From Petrosia ficiformis (Eukaryota; Porifera; Demospongiae; Haplosclerida; Petrosiidae), in contig OX345636.1 of the NCBI GenBank assembly GCA_947044365.1, positions 17,223,115-17,287,114 of the forward strand: 64,000 bases of DNA, written 5' to 3'. The notes under the pieces were generated by a model. It saw only the letters and a list, made by a program, of their open reading frames with translations. It did no database searches and had not been told where the DNA came from. Below are positions 22,701 to 38,487 of the stretch, piece by piece. Each line of letters opens with the position of its first letter. Positions within the stretch are counted from its first letter, which is position 1. Position numbers and translations under genes: made by a program.

Positions 22701-25700
22701 AACGAAGTTCATATCTCCAGCCCCTAACAAGTATTTCACGATAACGTATTACTGTTTGGTAACCACTGACAATTGTCTCACAGATGCCTGATTCTTCTAA
22801 ACGAGAAGGGCTATAGCATGTTGAACAGCTTATACCACGTTGACACAAATAAGCACATTCTGTTTCGGTACATATATCATCTGAAGACAATGAATTACTT
22901 TGTGCATTTTCATATTCTTCTTTCGTTTTAGCCATTTTCATTTTCCAGTAAGTGAATGTAGCATTCGCTTGCTCATACTGTTGTAGAAGATCAGCATATT
23001 CCCTTTGTTTGTAATTTAATTCTTTATCGAGTTTGTTTTTCATAATTACAGTGCTGTTTATACTCTTTTGGGTATTCCTTCGTCTTTCCAAAACACTATT
23101 AATTTCTGATCTAATATGTGAATTCAAATAATCAATGGAATTTGTTCGGAATCCATTGGCACCATCCATTATCTCAGCTGATATATCAATGTACATCGAG
23201 TCATCAGTTGAAGATTCTCCAGAAAACATGATATCATATTGGTAGAAAATAGTAGTACTGCCTCTGAACGAGATCCTAGGGCTATTAATTATCATCTCTG
23301 TGCTTACCTCAGAATCAAAAATGGAAACATTAACATTCCTTATTATACCACTAAATTGTGATGTTTTGGAACTGAATATTAGTTCTAATACTGTTATATC
23401 AGGATCATCCGAAACTACTTTATAGAAATTACCAAAATTGGCCTTTGGTGACTTCAGCTTCGAATATATGACAATAGTTGTTCCAGGATCTGTTTCTTGT
23501 TGAGAAATCAACCCTGGAAAATAAACAATGTACCTGAAAGTGTCTGGGAGTGCTAATTGTCCAATTCTTAATCCAAGACAATCGGTAGTTAGACTAATAT
23601 TGTTAACATTGAGCAAGTTGTCTACACTCATGAAACCATCGATGGGACAATCATTCGAATAGTCATGTTCCACAAACAGTGCTGAGAATAATGCTGCATC
23701 TGGGTAAGGAACTGCTTTGTATGTAAATTTAAAAGACATTCCAGGAGGTAATGAAGAACTCTGACTTGTTGATACACCTGCATGGTAAATATTAATGCTT
23801 TTTTTAACCTTCATTCAGGTTTCAACACAATATTAATAATAGACTATATAATTCAATATTGTTTTCCTTTGTTACTGGGTAATATACAAGTATTAATTAA
23901 CCTTTAGAGCACTGATGTTGATGCATATATCCTATATATATGCTTGTAATTGGTGTCAGGGACAAACTCATGAAATTGGCTAAAACGTTCATAGTTTTTA
24001 AGCTGCCCTTTGGCCTAAATAATGTGTACGGGGGGGGATTTTAAATGGAGGTGACCCCTGTTATTGGTGGTTGAAAACGGGCACAGCTCCCTCACCGCCT
24101 ACACAATTTGGGGGTTCAGTGAACCCGCCCATGCAATCTGGTGGGTAGCTGAGGCATTTCCCTTGCTGTGAAACCAGAAATTGTGGGTGTAGTTGGTGTC
24201 AACATGCAGTGGAGTCATTTTGTTAGCCCCAGTTCCAGTCAAAAGGAGGAGAGCACTGCATTTGATTAATCCTACAAAGAGTTTGGGGATTTTTGAGTAA
24301 GTAAGTTGGTAGAAGTAATACTCCATAATGAAAAAGGAGCAAAGTTTGGGATAGAAAAAGTAAACGGTGGCCAAAATATATGCAGCAGAGACGCCAGTGT
24401 TTGGAAATGGGAAGAACTTAGTCTTCTAAGGGTTAATATATTCCTTTGGATCTTGACCTATATTGACCTGTACATAAAATATATGGTGATATCAAAATCA
24501 ATACAATATACTACGTATAGTAGGTAAATCCTATACTAGCTTCGTATATGTGGTGACTTCTCAACTATCTGAGGAGTACGACAGATGTTATTCTTAAGTA
24601 CATGTACAAATTCACACACTAATTACTTTGGAATGAGCATGTAATATCTGCTAGACATTAGAATGGGAATGATCATGATACACCATAGGTTGTGCCTATA
24701 TACTATGCTACGTATATAGCTACATGGTATTAATATGTTTGTTGTCGTATGCTTATATGTATGTTTATATACTAGTCAATTTGGGTTGGGCAATATTGCA
24801 TACATTGCAATATTATTCCACTGAAATAATCATATCACATGATTTTGGCTTGCTAATATTATTGCAATGGCAAAAGTCTTACTGCAGTTAAAAAATAGTT
24901 ATAATAATTTGTGTGCAGTTAAAAATGTGATAACACTTGATGCCCTATGCTCTCAAAAGAAGGATCAGAAGTGTCACCTTTTGAAAAATGAGCCTGTTTT
25001 TGTTATCATAGATAGTATTGTAATAATTGCAAGTCACCTTTAGGCAATAATTGCAAAACTTAACTTTCAGTATCGCCCAACCCTATACTCAATATACATC
25101 TAGATCATATGAAACTAGTACTGAATATTATCTAGGAACTCCTACAACCAACTGAAGGTTAAACTTATGCCATTCGTTGATCAATCAATGAATTTATTTA
25201 TATTTAAACAGCCAACATTTAATTACCTGGAAATGTAAAAAGTGAGTTCTTTCCTTGTGATGATAAATGAAGTCTCACTTGCTCATTATTTACAATCGTG
25301 GAAACAATTACTCCAATATTTCCCGACAATAATCCTGGTACCTATGTGAGTAAATGAATAATGATACTACAACTGAATAAGAAATTAATAAACTTACCTT
25401 TCCTTTGTCAGGTTGAGACTGATGCATAGCGGATCCAACGAAATCAATGTACACTCCCAAATAGTTCCCAACAAACTCCTTTTCTAGTTTCATCTCCACT
25501 TTAAATTCAAATTTTGGAATTTGAGCTGTAAAGTAAGTATCACCACGCCAGTACTTGGAATCTATGAATCGAACATAATTTCCTCTCTCTGTAAATGTGA
25601 TAGTTTTAAATGAGACTTGCCCATTATTGGTAAGAATTTGAAAATATGGAAGTCCAGTCAATTGTGATGGTTGTAGAACGGGCGGAACCATGAAATGCAG

Positions 25701-28700
25701 TTTCGATTGAAAACTGCTACACATATCAACTATGATACAAACTGGTTTATTTGTTGAGGAAGAATGGAGAAATGCGGGAAAATTATCAATGATGACGTAC
25801 AGTGTTGATTTTGTCCTCAATGCATACAGCAGCCCTTTCTTCGCATCTGCTTGGTATGATTCACAACCTTCCAAGTTTTTAATTTCAGTAGAGGTTCCAA
25901 CGAAAGATAAGAAGTCATAATTTGAATATTCTGATATGCTGCTATAGATACTGACTGAAAGCCAAGATGGTAGGAGATCTTTAATACTTTCCAGAAATGT
26001 AGTGGACAGGGAATTAAATGTGAGGAAAGTTTGAACATCATATTCATTAAAACGAATAGTCGTATTTGTCTCAGTACACTGAAATGTTTCCTTTTCACAA
26101 CTAAAACACCGCTCTGACAGTATGTCTGACATAGTTGGGAGAGAAGCTTTAAATGACGAAGAACTGCTTTGCACATCAATGCCAGATATTGAGAGGGGCA
26201 AATTTAGAGTACGACCGCCAATGAACACTACACCCTTCGATATGAACTCTGTTTCTCCCTCAGCTGAAAACCATTGACAAGAAGAGAAGAAGGAAAGTTT
26301 AGAAATACATTGTGCTGATGACATCAATAGACTGTTGCTACAGCAACCTAATCCAAGTTGACCGTCACTTAATCCCAAAGACTGGAAATAATTGTTATCT
26401 TCTTTTCCAGATGAGTCCAAGGATGTTATAAGTACTACTGAATTTTCTGGTTTACGAAAGTTATTTTTAGGTTCTATATTATAACGAACTTGAAACAACC
26501 CAGGTTCATTAGGATGTAACGTATAAACAACAGTAGTACTATCATCTGAGGGAATAAGCTTTTGAGTTTCTTCACCAACAATATTCAAGGCAGAAATATT
26601 AGTAACAGTAAGAGTGAGTTCTCGTTCAATTTGTGGCGATGAAATGATTGAAACATCGTAGTTAGTGTTTGTTCTCAATACTGGTATAGATGGTATTTGA
26701 AGAAAACTAGTTTCACATCTCTCTCCAGTATGGAATGTACCTTCACAGTCACACTGGAATCTTCCTTCATCATTAATAGAGCAAATTCCAGGAGCACAAG
26801 GATTATTGTCACATACTTCATTTTCTATAGAATTTTAAATTAAATGGATAAGCATACAGTATTTCCATTTACAGAGATTGTTACAGGTGCATAGTGCTAG
26901 CGACATTAAGGGTATTATAGATCCATAACCACATCCATACAGTGTAATAAATGAACAACCTAAACACAAATGCTATAATGCACTTAAAATATCTATAGTA
27001 ATACTTGAAACTAAACCAAGGAATCTTTTATGTAAAGTAACTGGTTGGTTATACACAATTTTACATGGCAGGTTATGAGCATATAAATACCACAATACAT
27101 CAAAGGTTACTATGGTAATCACCCACACACCATAGTATAATCACTCCAAAATTAAATTAATTTAGTTGATATTGCATACGTATAATTTTCACTATACAAA
27201 AGTATAATTATAATGGCTTCGATAACTCTGACAACATACCAATGCACACAGTTGTATTTGTCCATTCTACAGCTCCATTATCAGCTAAATTACAGGTTTC
27301 AAATGATTCTATAGAGCCTGGATCACCATCAACATGATATCCTTGTTCACATATTACTACACAACTTTGTGTGTATTCATTAAGACATGGTAGTGCAGCT
27401 AGTGAATTTTCAGGTGCAGTAAGCTGTTCACATTGTAATGGACGACAAAGAGCAATTTCCCCACTCCATGTGTGATCTGATTGACATGTACGAATGTAAG
27501 AACCAGTCAGATTATAACCAGGATCACAAGTAAATGTACAACTTTCATCAGTTATTTGAGGACCAGTACACAATATGTGACCATTCAAAATATTGGGAAT
27601 CGGTATGCAATGATCACCTGTTGAGTTAAAGAGTTAAAGGAAAATACATGACTTAAGAGATAATGAAAAGCAATTGTGTGAGTCGGAAAACAGATAACAA
27701 CATAAACTATGATTACCAATGTATTTGTCAAATTACTTTATATAATGAATTATATAATTATGAGTGCATGACAAAAAATGATATTTTTAGTACACTTGTT
27801 ACAATTATCAGTTACATCTTTCAGAGAATACCAATATAATAATGGCAGATAATGATCATTACTGATTACTGATCATATTATTAGTGCAGCACTAACAATA
27901 TATTATCCATTAGCTGATAACATATGTGAGATAGCACTACTTGTGATTATTACATTATAAAATACTACATATCACCCACTCAATACTAGCAAAAAATGCA
28001 ATAGTGGACACTTATACATAATGATGATTATTATGTGTTTATTATAATATTATATACAATATCGTTCTTGTAATTAATACATATTATATTGATAAGTACA
28101 TTGAAGGCACCTGCAGTACATACAGCATAAACCATTGTTTACAAATCTCATGACCGAGTAATATAGTCCATTTGCATAGTATAGAAACCAGTTACACTAT
28201 AATAATTATAGTCTAATATGGTTTACTGGATTGGGCTTGGTATATAGCCATTATATGTCTTCTTCTGAGAGTTATCTTATTTCATGCATAAGATGTTGTC
28301 CTTTTGGAGGTCTTGATATACATGTATAAGGCTTCTCTTTACACTTGTAATGATATTGTACCTCTTACAGTTCTATACACTGTAAAAGCAGTTGTTAAAG
28401 TTATAGTTCCGAAAAGTACTGTCTAAATGACATGAAATGGAAAAGATAACAAACTAGGACTTCTTGTAATTGGATATCACTGTAGGAACAAAGATGTTAA
28501 AGTACAATTGCCAGGTTTTTAAATTACATGTAGTTGGTTTCATTTTGTCATTTTGCCCATATAATATTACATGTTTCATATCACTTATAAAAGTAACTGC
28601 ATCTAGCCATGGCCATTTAATGGTGAAAATCTCCAGCCACATAAATTTAGCTACACTCTTTAGTTTACCAACAAATAGCATAAAAGATGTGGTGATTTTA

Positions 28701-29777
28701 ATTATTTGAGTTGGTACAAAGTATTGGTTTGGCATCATATTATATGTTACTCAAGTATATTAGTCATGCACTAGGTGAAAGCTGAAGTAAGACATGAGGT
28801 GGGTGTATATGCAATGCAATAATGATGGCATGCATGCATATGCAATAAGTGTGTGTTTGTGTATGTGCGTGCATGTACATATGTGCGTGTATGTGCGTGC
28901 ATGTACATATGTGTACGTTTGTAAATTACAATAATTACAAATAGCTTACTACATGTACATGTAGGAATCACTACTGTAATTAAATTAAAGTACAAGTTAG
29001 TAATTGCCTTACCAAAACAGGAATGTGCATCTAGTGCAAGTGTGTAGCCATCACGACACTGACAGTGATAAGAACCATATTCATTAATACACAAATGATT
29101 ACACTCAGCATTTTCATTAGCACACTCATCAATATCTGTGGGAAAACAAATGAAAACAAATTGAGCATGTTGATGTAATGTGATACAAAAGGTTAAATAT
29201 ATTATTATAGCTAATCGAATAATGTTTACATAATGATAGATTATAGCCCTAAATTTTCATGGATACAATTTCACATATTGGTGATATTCAACTATTTTGT
29301 GCTAAAATCTTCGTGTTCACCAAAAATGCTCACACGTGGCAGGCATGACCATTATTTTCGCAAATAAAATTTTCCCAGTATGTCAGTTTATACAAAAAAC
29401 TCAAAATTTATAGCCCACGAAATTTTAGGACTATAATACCGTTACTTAAAATCATACTATATGTCATATCGCCATTACAAATAAAAGAATGATGAGATGA
29501 ATGGACATTGGAATTGATTAACAAATGTTTTTTTTTCTCTTACCTATGCATGTCTTGTTATCTTCATGTGACAGAGTGAAACCACTTGGGCAAGAGCATT
29601 CAAAATATCCAGGACTGTTTTCACAAACATCACTACAGCCTGATATACCTTCAGTACATTCATTAATATCTATAAAGATAGCAATCATAATAAAAGAAGT
29701 AGCTGTGGTTATTATATTGTTTTCATTACTTTTATGGCCTGTAGGGCCATCCCTATAATTGCTTTTCCATGGGTTTG

Positions 29778-29815
<38 letters not shown>

Positions 29816-32296
29816 GTATGTCTGTGTCACTTGTGTGACTATGCATAGTTCTGGAAGTTGCGTCATTGTGTGGGGCTCAGTCAATTAATGGGCGTGGTGC
29901 GTAAAAGAATGCGCAGTCAAGCTACAGACCAGTAGGAAGAATGTAAAATTGCTTCAATTACACTAGTACTATCAGCAATGATTGATACATAGTTATCACA
30001 AAACAATTAGAGGGATATGTTCCAATATATTATATATCTGGTTTAATTTCAATATTATTTATGATCACTATTATGAGGTCATCAGTGAGAAAGAGTGTCT
30101 ATCAGTAAATCATAATAAATTTTGATCAAAGGTCTACATTTAAACACTCAATATTAGACAACTATAATTATATAAAAACACAATTACTTCAGGCATATAC
30201 GTAGGCGAAACAATACTTGCTCTTCAATGATAATTAGTTGGTTTCTGTCTGAACAGAGAGTATAGAGTGTATATGATGACAAATGACACCTTTCTCATAA
30301 TAGTCACATATTATTACAAGGGTTTCTCTGAATGCATGATAGATAACACAATAAAATATTTTTATAAAAGAATGTTGCAACCCTAATTCTGATTCTAGCC
30401 TTCAGGCCAAAGTGTTCTTTCATAAAGAATATTTTGTAGTGTTATTATACACTGTAAGAAACCTGTGAAGGAACCTTTATGGGATTACATTATCACAAAA
30501 TAGTTATAACAAGTAAAATAAGTGTGCATTAATCTTTTCAAACATGATGAGGTAGTTGATTAGTTCCAACACTGTGTTTCAAACAGAGACCTTAGATTAT
30601 GCAAAGCAAAATTAATAATTTTACTTATTACTTGTCACAATTACGTATGCCATTCATCCATACCTTCACAAGATTGTGTATTAACTAGTCTGTATCCATC
30701 ATAGCAGGAGCAGTAATATCCACCATGTGTGTTATGACAGGTATGATTACAGTGATGTGTGTTATTTGAACATTCGTCGTGATCTGTAAGAATAATTATA
30801 AAATAATGCATTAGAATTAAACAAAATTCTGTATTATACTTGTATGAATTTTATTAAAATTTCACTTTCATGAAAAGCTAATTTAGTGTATAGACATAGA
30901 ACAAAACAACCTACATATTTCACAAATAAACAAATTCAAATATTAAAAATTTAATCTTGATGTATAATAATAGTGATATGGCATGTTGTGATTATTTGGT
31001 AAAAGTAATAATAAAATAAAGACATGATGTAAAGTAATAAATAAAATATATCATACTCACAATATAAGCACTTCAAATATATAATATAAAAATAATAAAT
31101 AGTGATGCACTGATAAGAAGTATTACTGACATTCTGATAAACCAATAGTCTACTTTCTGGTTTATGATTTTCTTTCAATGAAAATGAGCAATTTCCCAAT
31201 GTATATATAATGAGTATCATAAAGGCAATCAATGATGCTATAATAATCATATTATCAGGATATTTAAATTGTTACAATATTGGTTACAAAACAACCAATA
31301 CCAATACTATAAATAATGGCAGATAATGATATCATATTATTGGCATCACTAACAAATTAACAATAGAGACTTTTGTAGTATAGCACTACTTGTGATTCTT
31401 AAATTAAATAATACTACAAACCACCCACACTGCACTACCAAAAGTGCAACAAAAGACACATATATAATGATGTATGTACAAATTATATATTATACATTAT
31501 CATTGTTGTAATTATTATGTATTATATTTATAAAGTACATCATACAGTAAAGGCATCTGCAGTATATACAGTATAAACCACTGTTTACAAATACCATGAC
31601 CAAGCAATGTAGTCCATTTCATAGTATAGAAACCTGTACTAACCTGTACATCCTCTATGATCTTCTAGTAGTAAGTATCCCATCTGACAAGTACAGTAAT
31701 ATGAACCAATGGTATTATGACAATCGTGATCACACTGTCCATTTGCCAATAAACATTCATCAATATCTGGAGAGAATGTGTGTGCGTGTTTGTGTGTGTG
31801 TGTGTGTGTGTGATTACATAGAAATGAACTAAAATTTTGTATAATAATTATTATATGCAGTTCACATATTCCCAAACACATACTTCACTAATGTGGTACT
31901 TTTGTTTATATTGATAGCATCAGCTTAACAGAACATTCAAAATTCCTTAATTCCAGTGGTACTTAATTTTATATAATATATAATACTAGCAAAATGCAAA
32001 GCATTGTGGGAGCGAGCTTGAGTATGTTTTAATGTGTGCCTGGCCAAAAGGGATTCAAACCAGGATCCCCATGCTCCAAACAAACACACTGTAAAAATGA
32101 ACTAGTTATTTTAACCCTTATTTGGTTACTGGAGTTTCAATGCTATATTGATAATAAATATTATGCTTGTGAGGTATAAATTATTGTAATTCTCATTCAA
32201 TTATCTGTGGAGAACAATGTTATTTGTTGACAAATTCCACAGCTTTGTACTTATAATAACAAATAACAAATAAAAACATTTGTGTATATATATATC

Positions 32297-32329
<33 letters not shown>

Positions 32330-33351
32330 TGTATATACACAAATTTTTTTTAAAATCTACTTGTTATTTATTATTAATTTTGTTATTATAAGTACAAAGT
32401 TGTTGAATTTGTCAACAAATATCTCAACAGATAATTGAATGACAATTTATACCTCACAAGCATACTATTTATCATGCATTGAAACTCCAGTAACCAAATA
32501 AGGGTTAAAATAACAGTTTAATTTTTACAGTGCAGTGAAAAGAAAAAAAAAGATAACTAAGTGAGATTCAAACCCAATTAAGACACTTAGCTCTATACTA
32601 AAATAGTTTGTTCACTGAAATATACTCCATATTTATTAAAGTGTAGCCAACCTGACACTGTAATCTAATTGGTTTTGGCTTTACCTCAGCCTAGTTAGTT
32701 GTACTGTAGCTTAAACATAATTTACATTTACATTACATTATAATAATTAATATATATATATATATTATATATAATTTATACATAAATTTTATGTATATAT
32801 ATGTATATATGTAATATATATACCATGGCTTCGAGGGATATATGGCGAATATAAGACCCGAGCACCAAGATATTGGCCCGAGGCGAAGCCGAGGGCCAAT
32901 ATCGAGGCGCGATGGGTCTTATATTCACCATATATACCGAGAAGCCATGGTACATATAATATATTCTATAGCTAACAGAAACATCAAAGAAGAACAGGAC
33001 AATGGACACGAGTAACAGGCTAACACACCTTACACTTTCAGCGATATGGGGCGAATAGTTCCTGGGAGAAACGCCCATCTATTCGTTCTTTTTTTAAGAG
33101 ACAAAGAGAGCTTCTTTTGTGTGTTTACTTGTCGACATAGCCTTCATTCTCTGTAGACTTTTGGTGACTAGATCGACTGCGCATGTGCATGACATCATAC
33201 CAGGGATGATATATCGCATATATCCCTGCTGTACTCGTGAACGAACTTTGATGTGGTTGTATAACTTCCCTGCGGTTGTATAACTGCCCTGTGGTCGGGG
33301 ATATATGCCATATATACGCCCCGTCGGCTCTTTGATGTTTCTGTTAACTAT

Positions 33352-33407
<56 letters not shown>

Positions 33408-34328
33408 ATATAATTATATAGTACACTTACAGGTCTTATATACAAAAATATAGACCCGAGGTTTAGTGTCCAAGGATGTGATATAGCCCGAGCCTGCGAG
33501 GGCTATATCACATCCGAGGACACTAAACCAAGGTTTTATATTGTTTTATATAAGAACTGTAAGTGTACTATATACAATATATTGTATGCTGATAGATTAA
33601 AGATTCACAGGTCTATATACAAAAATATAAGACCTAACCACATCAAACGGTTGCCATGGTAGCATGCTATATATATATATATATGTATAGGTTATAACAC
33701 CCTACGAGTGCTATATCAGATTTACAGTCACTGAGCACGATGGCGAGGTGATTATAAATCTGATATAGCACAAGTAGGCGTGTTATAATCAATATATTTC
33801 ACGAACGACAAAACCTTTGTTGACGTCTGATGCTTCTCGTACCTTTTTGTCGGCACTTTGGAGAAGGTAAGCGTTGTTTTCTTGTAGTCTGTTTTGACGG
33901 CAGGTTTTATATCTGACCACAGGGTGCTATATCTGATATATAAACCTGGGGTTTACTTTGATGTTTCGCCGTATCAGGATATATATATATATATCTAATA
34001 ATGAGATTTATAGCCCATACATTTCTATGGGGCGTGTAAGTTTATATTTCTCATATAAACCTCAAAATAGGTTGATATTTTAAAATATCAACCTTGTGAA
34101 ACTCGACAGCGATTTTTGCGGACTCAATGACAATCTCTTGCAGGACAATCCAAGGTATGAATCTCATTCTAAAATATATCAGATATAACATGTTTCATCT
34201 TTCTATATGCGTTATATAAACCTGCCAACTCGGATGATATCACCCTCGGGCTACACCCTCGGGTGATATCTTACCTCGTGGCAGGTTTATATAACGCATA
34301 TAGACCTCTGAAACATGATATATATATA

Positions 34329-34372
<44 letters not shown>

Positions 34373-37120
34373 GTAATATGCCTACATACATACATGTACA
34401 TTGATATATATAACATGAGGCTTATAGAGCAGAGAGTATATCCACATAAACTTCTAAACACTAGAAGGTGTTATAGCTAGCATATATACTAGACATGATT
34501 TAACAACTGAATTTTGATAAGTGTATATGTAAGAGGCACACCATAAATATTACATAATTTATATATTAACATATATAATAAATTATATATATATGTGTGT
34601 AATATACATACATAATATAATAGTATACATAACGTACAATCATTATACTATAATTAGTAAGGAATAATAATTAAAAATGAAAGAGTATGTAGGGATATAT
34701 ATTAAAACCGAAAAAGCATGCAGGAACAAGATTGGGATAGTACATAAGTATCGCTTCTTTGTGTTTTGCCTTTATTCTAGCTATATATACTTATGTGGGG
34801 TTCTTATGTTTAAGTGGCGTCTAATGTGGAAGTGGAGTTAATTTTGTTGGCAAAGCAAGGCACCATCCCAATCTTGTTCCTGTGTCTTTTCAGTTTTGAT
34901 ACATACTCTTTCATTTTAAAAAATTTTTTAAATATTATTCTTGTTTCGATTCCATTTTTAAGTGACTCGGTATAATAATTTTTTGTTGGTAAATTGTTGA
35001 TCAAATACATGATAACTATTCTGTTTCATTGATATTTTCAGCAGGAATGGTCTCCAGAAGGAGACAATACTCAAAATTTACTGCAATATTATAATTATTC
35101 CTTATTAAAATTAATAATTACAATATAATTATTAAACTGAACCTGAACATGTCTGACTGTTGTCATCCAGAGAATAACCAGAATTACAACCACAATCATA
35201 TCCTCCTGCTGTGTTGTCACAACGCTGTTCACACCATAAATCACCACTTCCAGCCCCTCCACCTGATCCACCAATCATCACTATTCCTTCACTACATTCA
35301 TTAATATCTGAAAATAAACACATAATTGTATTTGTTCATCATATAGCTGGCATCATTATACAAGACAAGCTAAGAGAATAGCACAAATCTGTATAATATT
35401 TACAGTGGTGTAAGCAAATCTACAACGATGTATGTGTAGCGATGTTTCTGATAAGCTCATATAGCACACCATTGGTCCACATTTGGCTCTGCACAGTTAT
35501 CTGATTGGGCCAGTGGTGCAGTTAATTATGATTATATTGTCACTAACAGCATTAATTCTTTGTTAATTGGCTCAAGATGTATTCCTCAATGCTTCACAAC
35601 ATATCAAAAACTCTGATGTGCAGTAATAGAACCAAGCTTATGTAAGAACTAACAAACAATTATAAACATGGTGTGATGTGATATAGTTTATATGCATAGC
35701 AAGAGGCTTGGGAAGTTTGATGCTCCTTCATGGCTTCATTACTCTTATCATATACTCATAATAACATGTACTATTTACACACATATAAATATTTTCACAC
35801 CACATTACCTTCACATGTATGCTTATCATCACTCAGTTCATATCCATTATCACAAGTACAATAGTAACTTCCTTCAGTGTTAACACAATTGTGAGTACAA
35901 TTTCCATTCATATCAACACACTCGATAAGATCTGTTAATTAAGTATTATTAAGATAACGTTTTTCAAATAAACAATGTATGGTTTTCCAATTAAACAATT
36001 AAGTAGTGTTGTACAATGTTGAGTGTGTGATTCAAAGGACACACCATTGCTATAAATCATTTTTTTTTATCCCTCATGTATATCCCTGTGGTTTAAGCAT
36101 GCAATGAGTTTTGAATGTGTGGTTAAATAATGCACCATATTCACCCACTCAACATTACACAAATCAGTTGATAACACCTCTTGGAGGGTTCCATGGTCAG
36201 TTACTGTAAATCAGATACAGAGGTGTTTAACTAGTAACATAACTAGTAACATATATGTGTACATATAGAACTAAGTCTTGTCAATTTCAATAGTTTGAAT
36301 TTAAAAGAGCTAAATATAAACGCTTCTTTATACTATTATAAATTCTGTTGTACAGTAATAATTACCCAGTTTACAGAAACCTTAGTAAATTCATAGAGAA
36401 CATTTTTACTTATCCTAACAACCAAGAATGTTATTAGCAAATGACAAAAAGCAAACAAAGATAAGACTTTTAAAATGGTACAATGTAAATTTTAAAAAAC
36501 TCATTGAGATGGATGGGCTTGAACTGTTTTAAGTATACTACAATGATTTCTTGGAGAATATGTACAGCATTTTATTTAACACAATTCACAAAAAAATATA
36601 AACACCTGTTGGTACTTGGTTGGTACCACAAAGTAATCATGATATTGTAGTAAACAAAATTACATCTTTATGGCAAGTTATATGTGTGCACAATTATAGA
36701 AGTATAGTTATGACAGTACACAGTTTACTCTTTTTTAATATAATAATGTTATGTGCATTTTGTCTATATAAAGTGATTTGTGTTGGTGTGCATTGTACTT
36801 ATGTAAATAACATAATATCATTTATATAATATTCATCATATACCTGATATTGAATTCTGTGTTTATTTACATTAGGGTTATGTTTATATCATGAAGTGTA
36901 ATGAGAAATACATTACAATTTAAACTAAATTTCCGGGTACTACTTACACTGTCATAAAAAAATAGTTATACAAAGTGAATCTCTTTACTAATGTGAGATA
37001 AGGTTACAGAAAACAGAAACATTAGAAATTTTGTGGTAAATTACTATATCAATAGTAAAATTACATCTACTCATATAACATATACATAACTAAACATGCA
37101 TACATATATATAATTTATAT

Positions 37121-37201
<81 letters not shown>

Positions 37202-38442
37202 TATATATATATATATATATATTTATACAGAATATCCCCACATAATAATTATACTATTCATACTACAATACACAATATACACACAGTACAAGACATATAT
37301 AAAACTAAAATAATAATTATGATGGTGAAATCTTATGTGTATCTTAGTTGTTATAGCAAATAATGATAACTATATAAATTATGACTGTGGTAAAGTGACC
37401 ACAAAACTGGTGGAAGTTCCAAAGTTACGTTCCAACTATATTGTCATACAAAAACAGGTCCATCCACTTTTAATTTTGTGCGCAGTGCATTAAACAATAA
37501 TTATGTCATAAATTAGATCATATTATAAGCATTGATGTAAAATACAAATAATTATGATTTGCATATAGTTTTATCACAGTGATGAGAGTTCAGTATAGCA
37601 TTACATTCATATATATATAATTGAAAGAAATCTTACCAAAATTACAAGAATCTCCAGTCCACCCAGACTGACAGGTACAAGTGTTTGGAGCAGTACAATC
37701 ACCATATTGACACCCTTGAGGACAGTATGCTATATAATGAAATGAGATAATAATTATGGAATATTGATTGTGAATTTGTTCATTTGCTTATTCATTGTTA
37801 CAATATGTAAAGGATTCTTTCAATATTAGTTAGCTATACTATTCAACTAATTATACTAAAATACCATCAATCATAATCTACTGATTTACTGATAGAAATA
37901 CTCATACTAAAGGATAATTATAAAAGACGTTTTCTAATGCAAATTTGAAGACCAACTGCTGTGAGACCACACCTAAATAACATCACTGGTTATTAGGTTA
38001 GCACATTTTAATAAACCATTTTTTTTCCTTTTTCTTATAGGCACATACCCAAGTTTGTACTACTACATGGTTATATACTTGTTAAAACTTAACAAGTAGC
38101 TAAAAAACTTACGGTAGCAATTGCCATTGGCACTCAGATAACCAGGGCAACAATAAGTAAATATCCTATATGCTGTAGCATAATTTGTCTGAGGAGTCAA
38201 GTGGTATGCACTTCTATAAGGAATAAATAAGTATATTTATATTTACTGAAACACAATTAAAACATTAGTCATTAATAATTGATACCATAATCTGTATTAG
38301 TAATTTCATTCACTTTGCTTTTCTGGCATAATTATGATTTGATTAATGAAATATTTTTCCCTGACCCAATATGCCCAATATGCAATCATAAGCAGCAATA
38401 TAATATATATTTCGGCATTCAAAGGTAGATTTCGTGCAGTAT

Positions 38443-38487
<45 letters not shown>

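Noticed and set aside
25732..26179. Open frames overlapping the receptor exons (both strands)
   Set aside because: They are shadows of gene B exon 12, whose frame joins neighbours by proper splice sites and phase; the overlaps have no such context. The same holds for 21771-21968, 22464-22652, 53985-54203 and 57357-57695.
28771..29094. Histidine/threonine-rich frame (107 codons) overlapping EGF exon 10
   Set aside because: Only its start (EGF cysteine pattern) is real exon; after the donor at 29012 it is intron (GT-rich) translation.
32035..32080. Possible tRNA or tRNA-derived SINE (GGATTCAAACC resembles a B box)
   Set aside because: No acceptor, D or anticodon arm pairs correctly around it and no A box is at the right distance.
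33094..34461. Open frames rich in I/Y (33094-33426, 34240-34461, 38306-38512)
   Set aside because: They are translations of (TA)n runs and palindromes, with no recognisable protein content.
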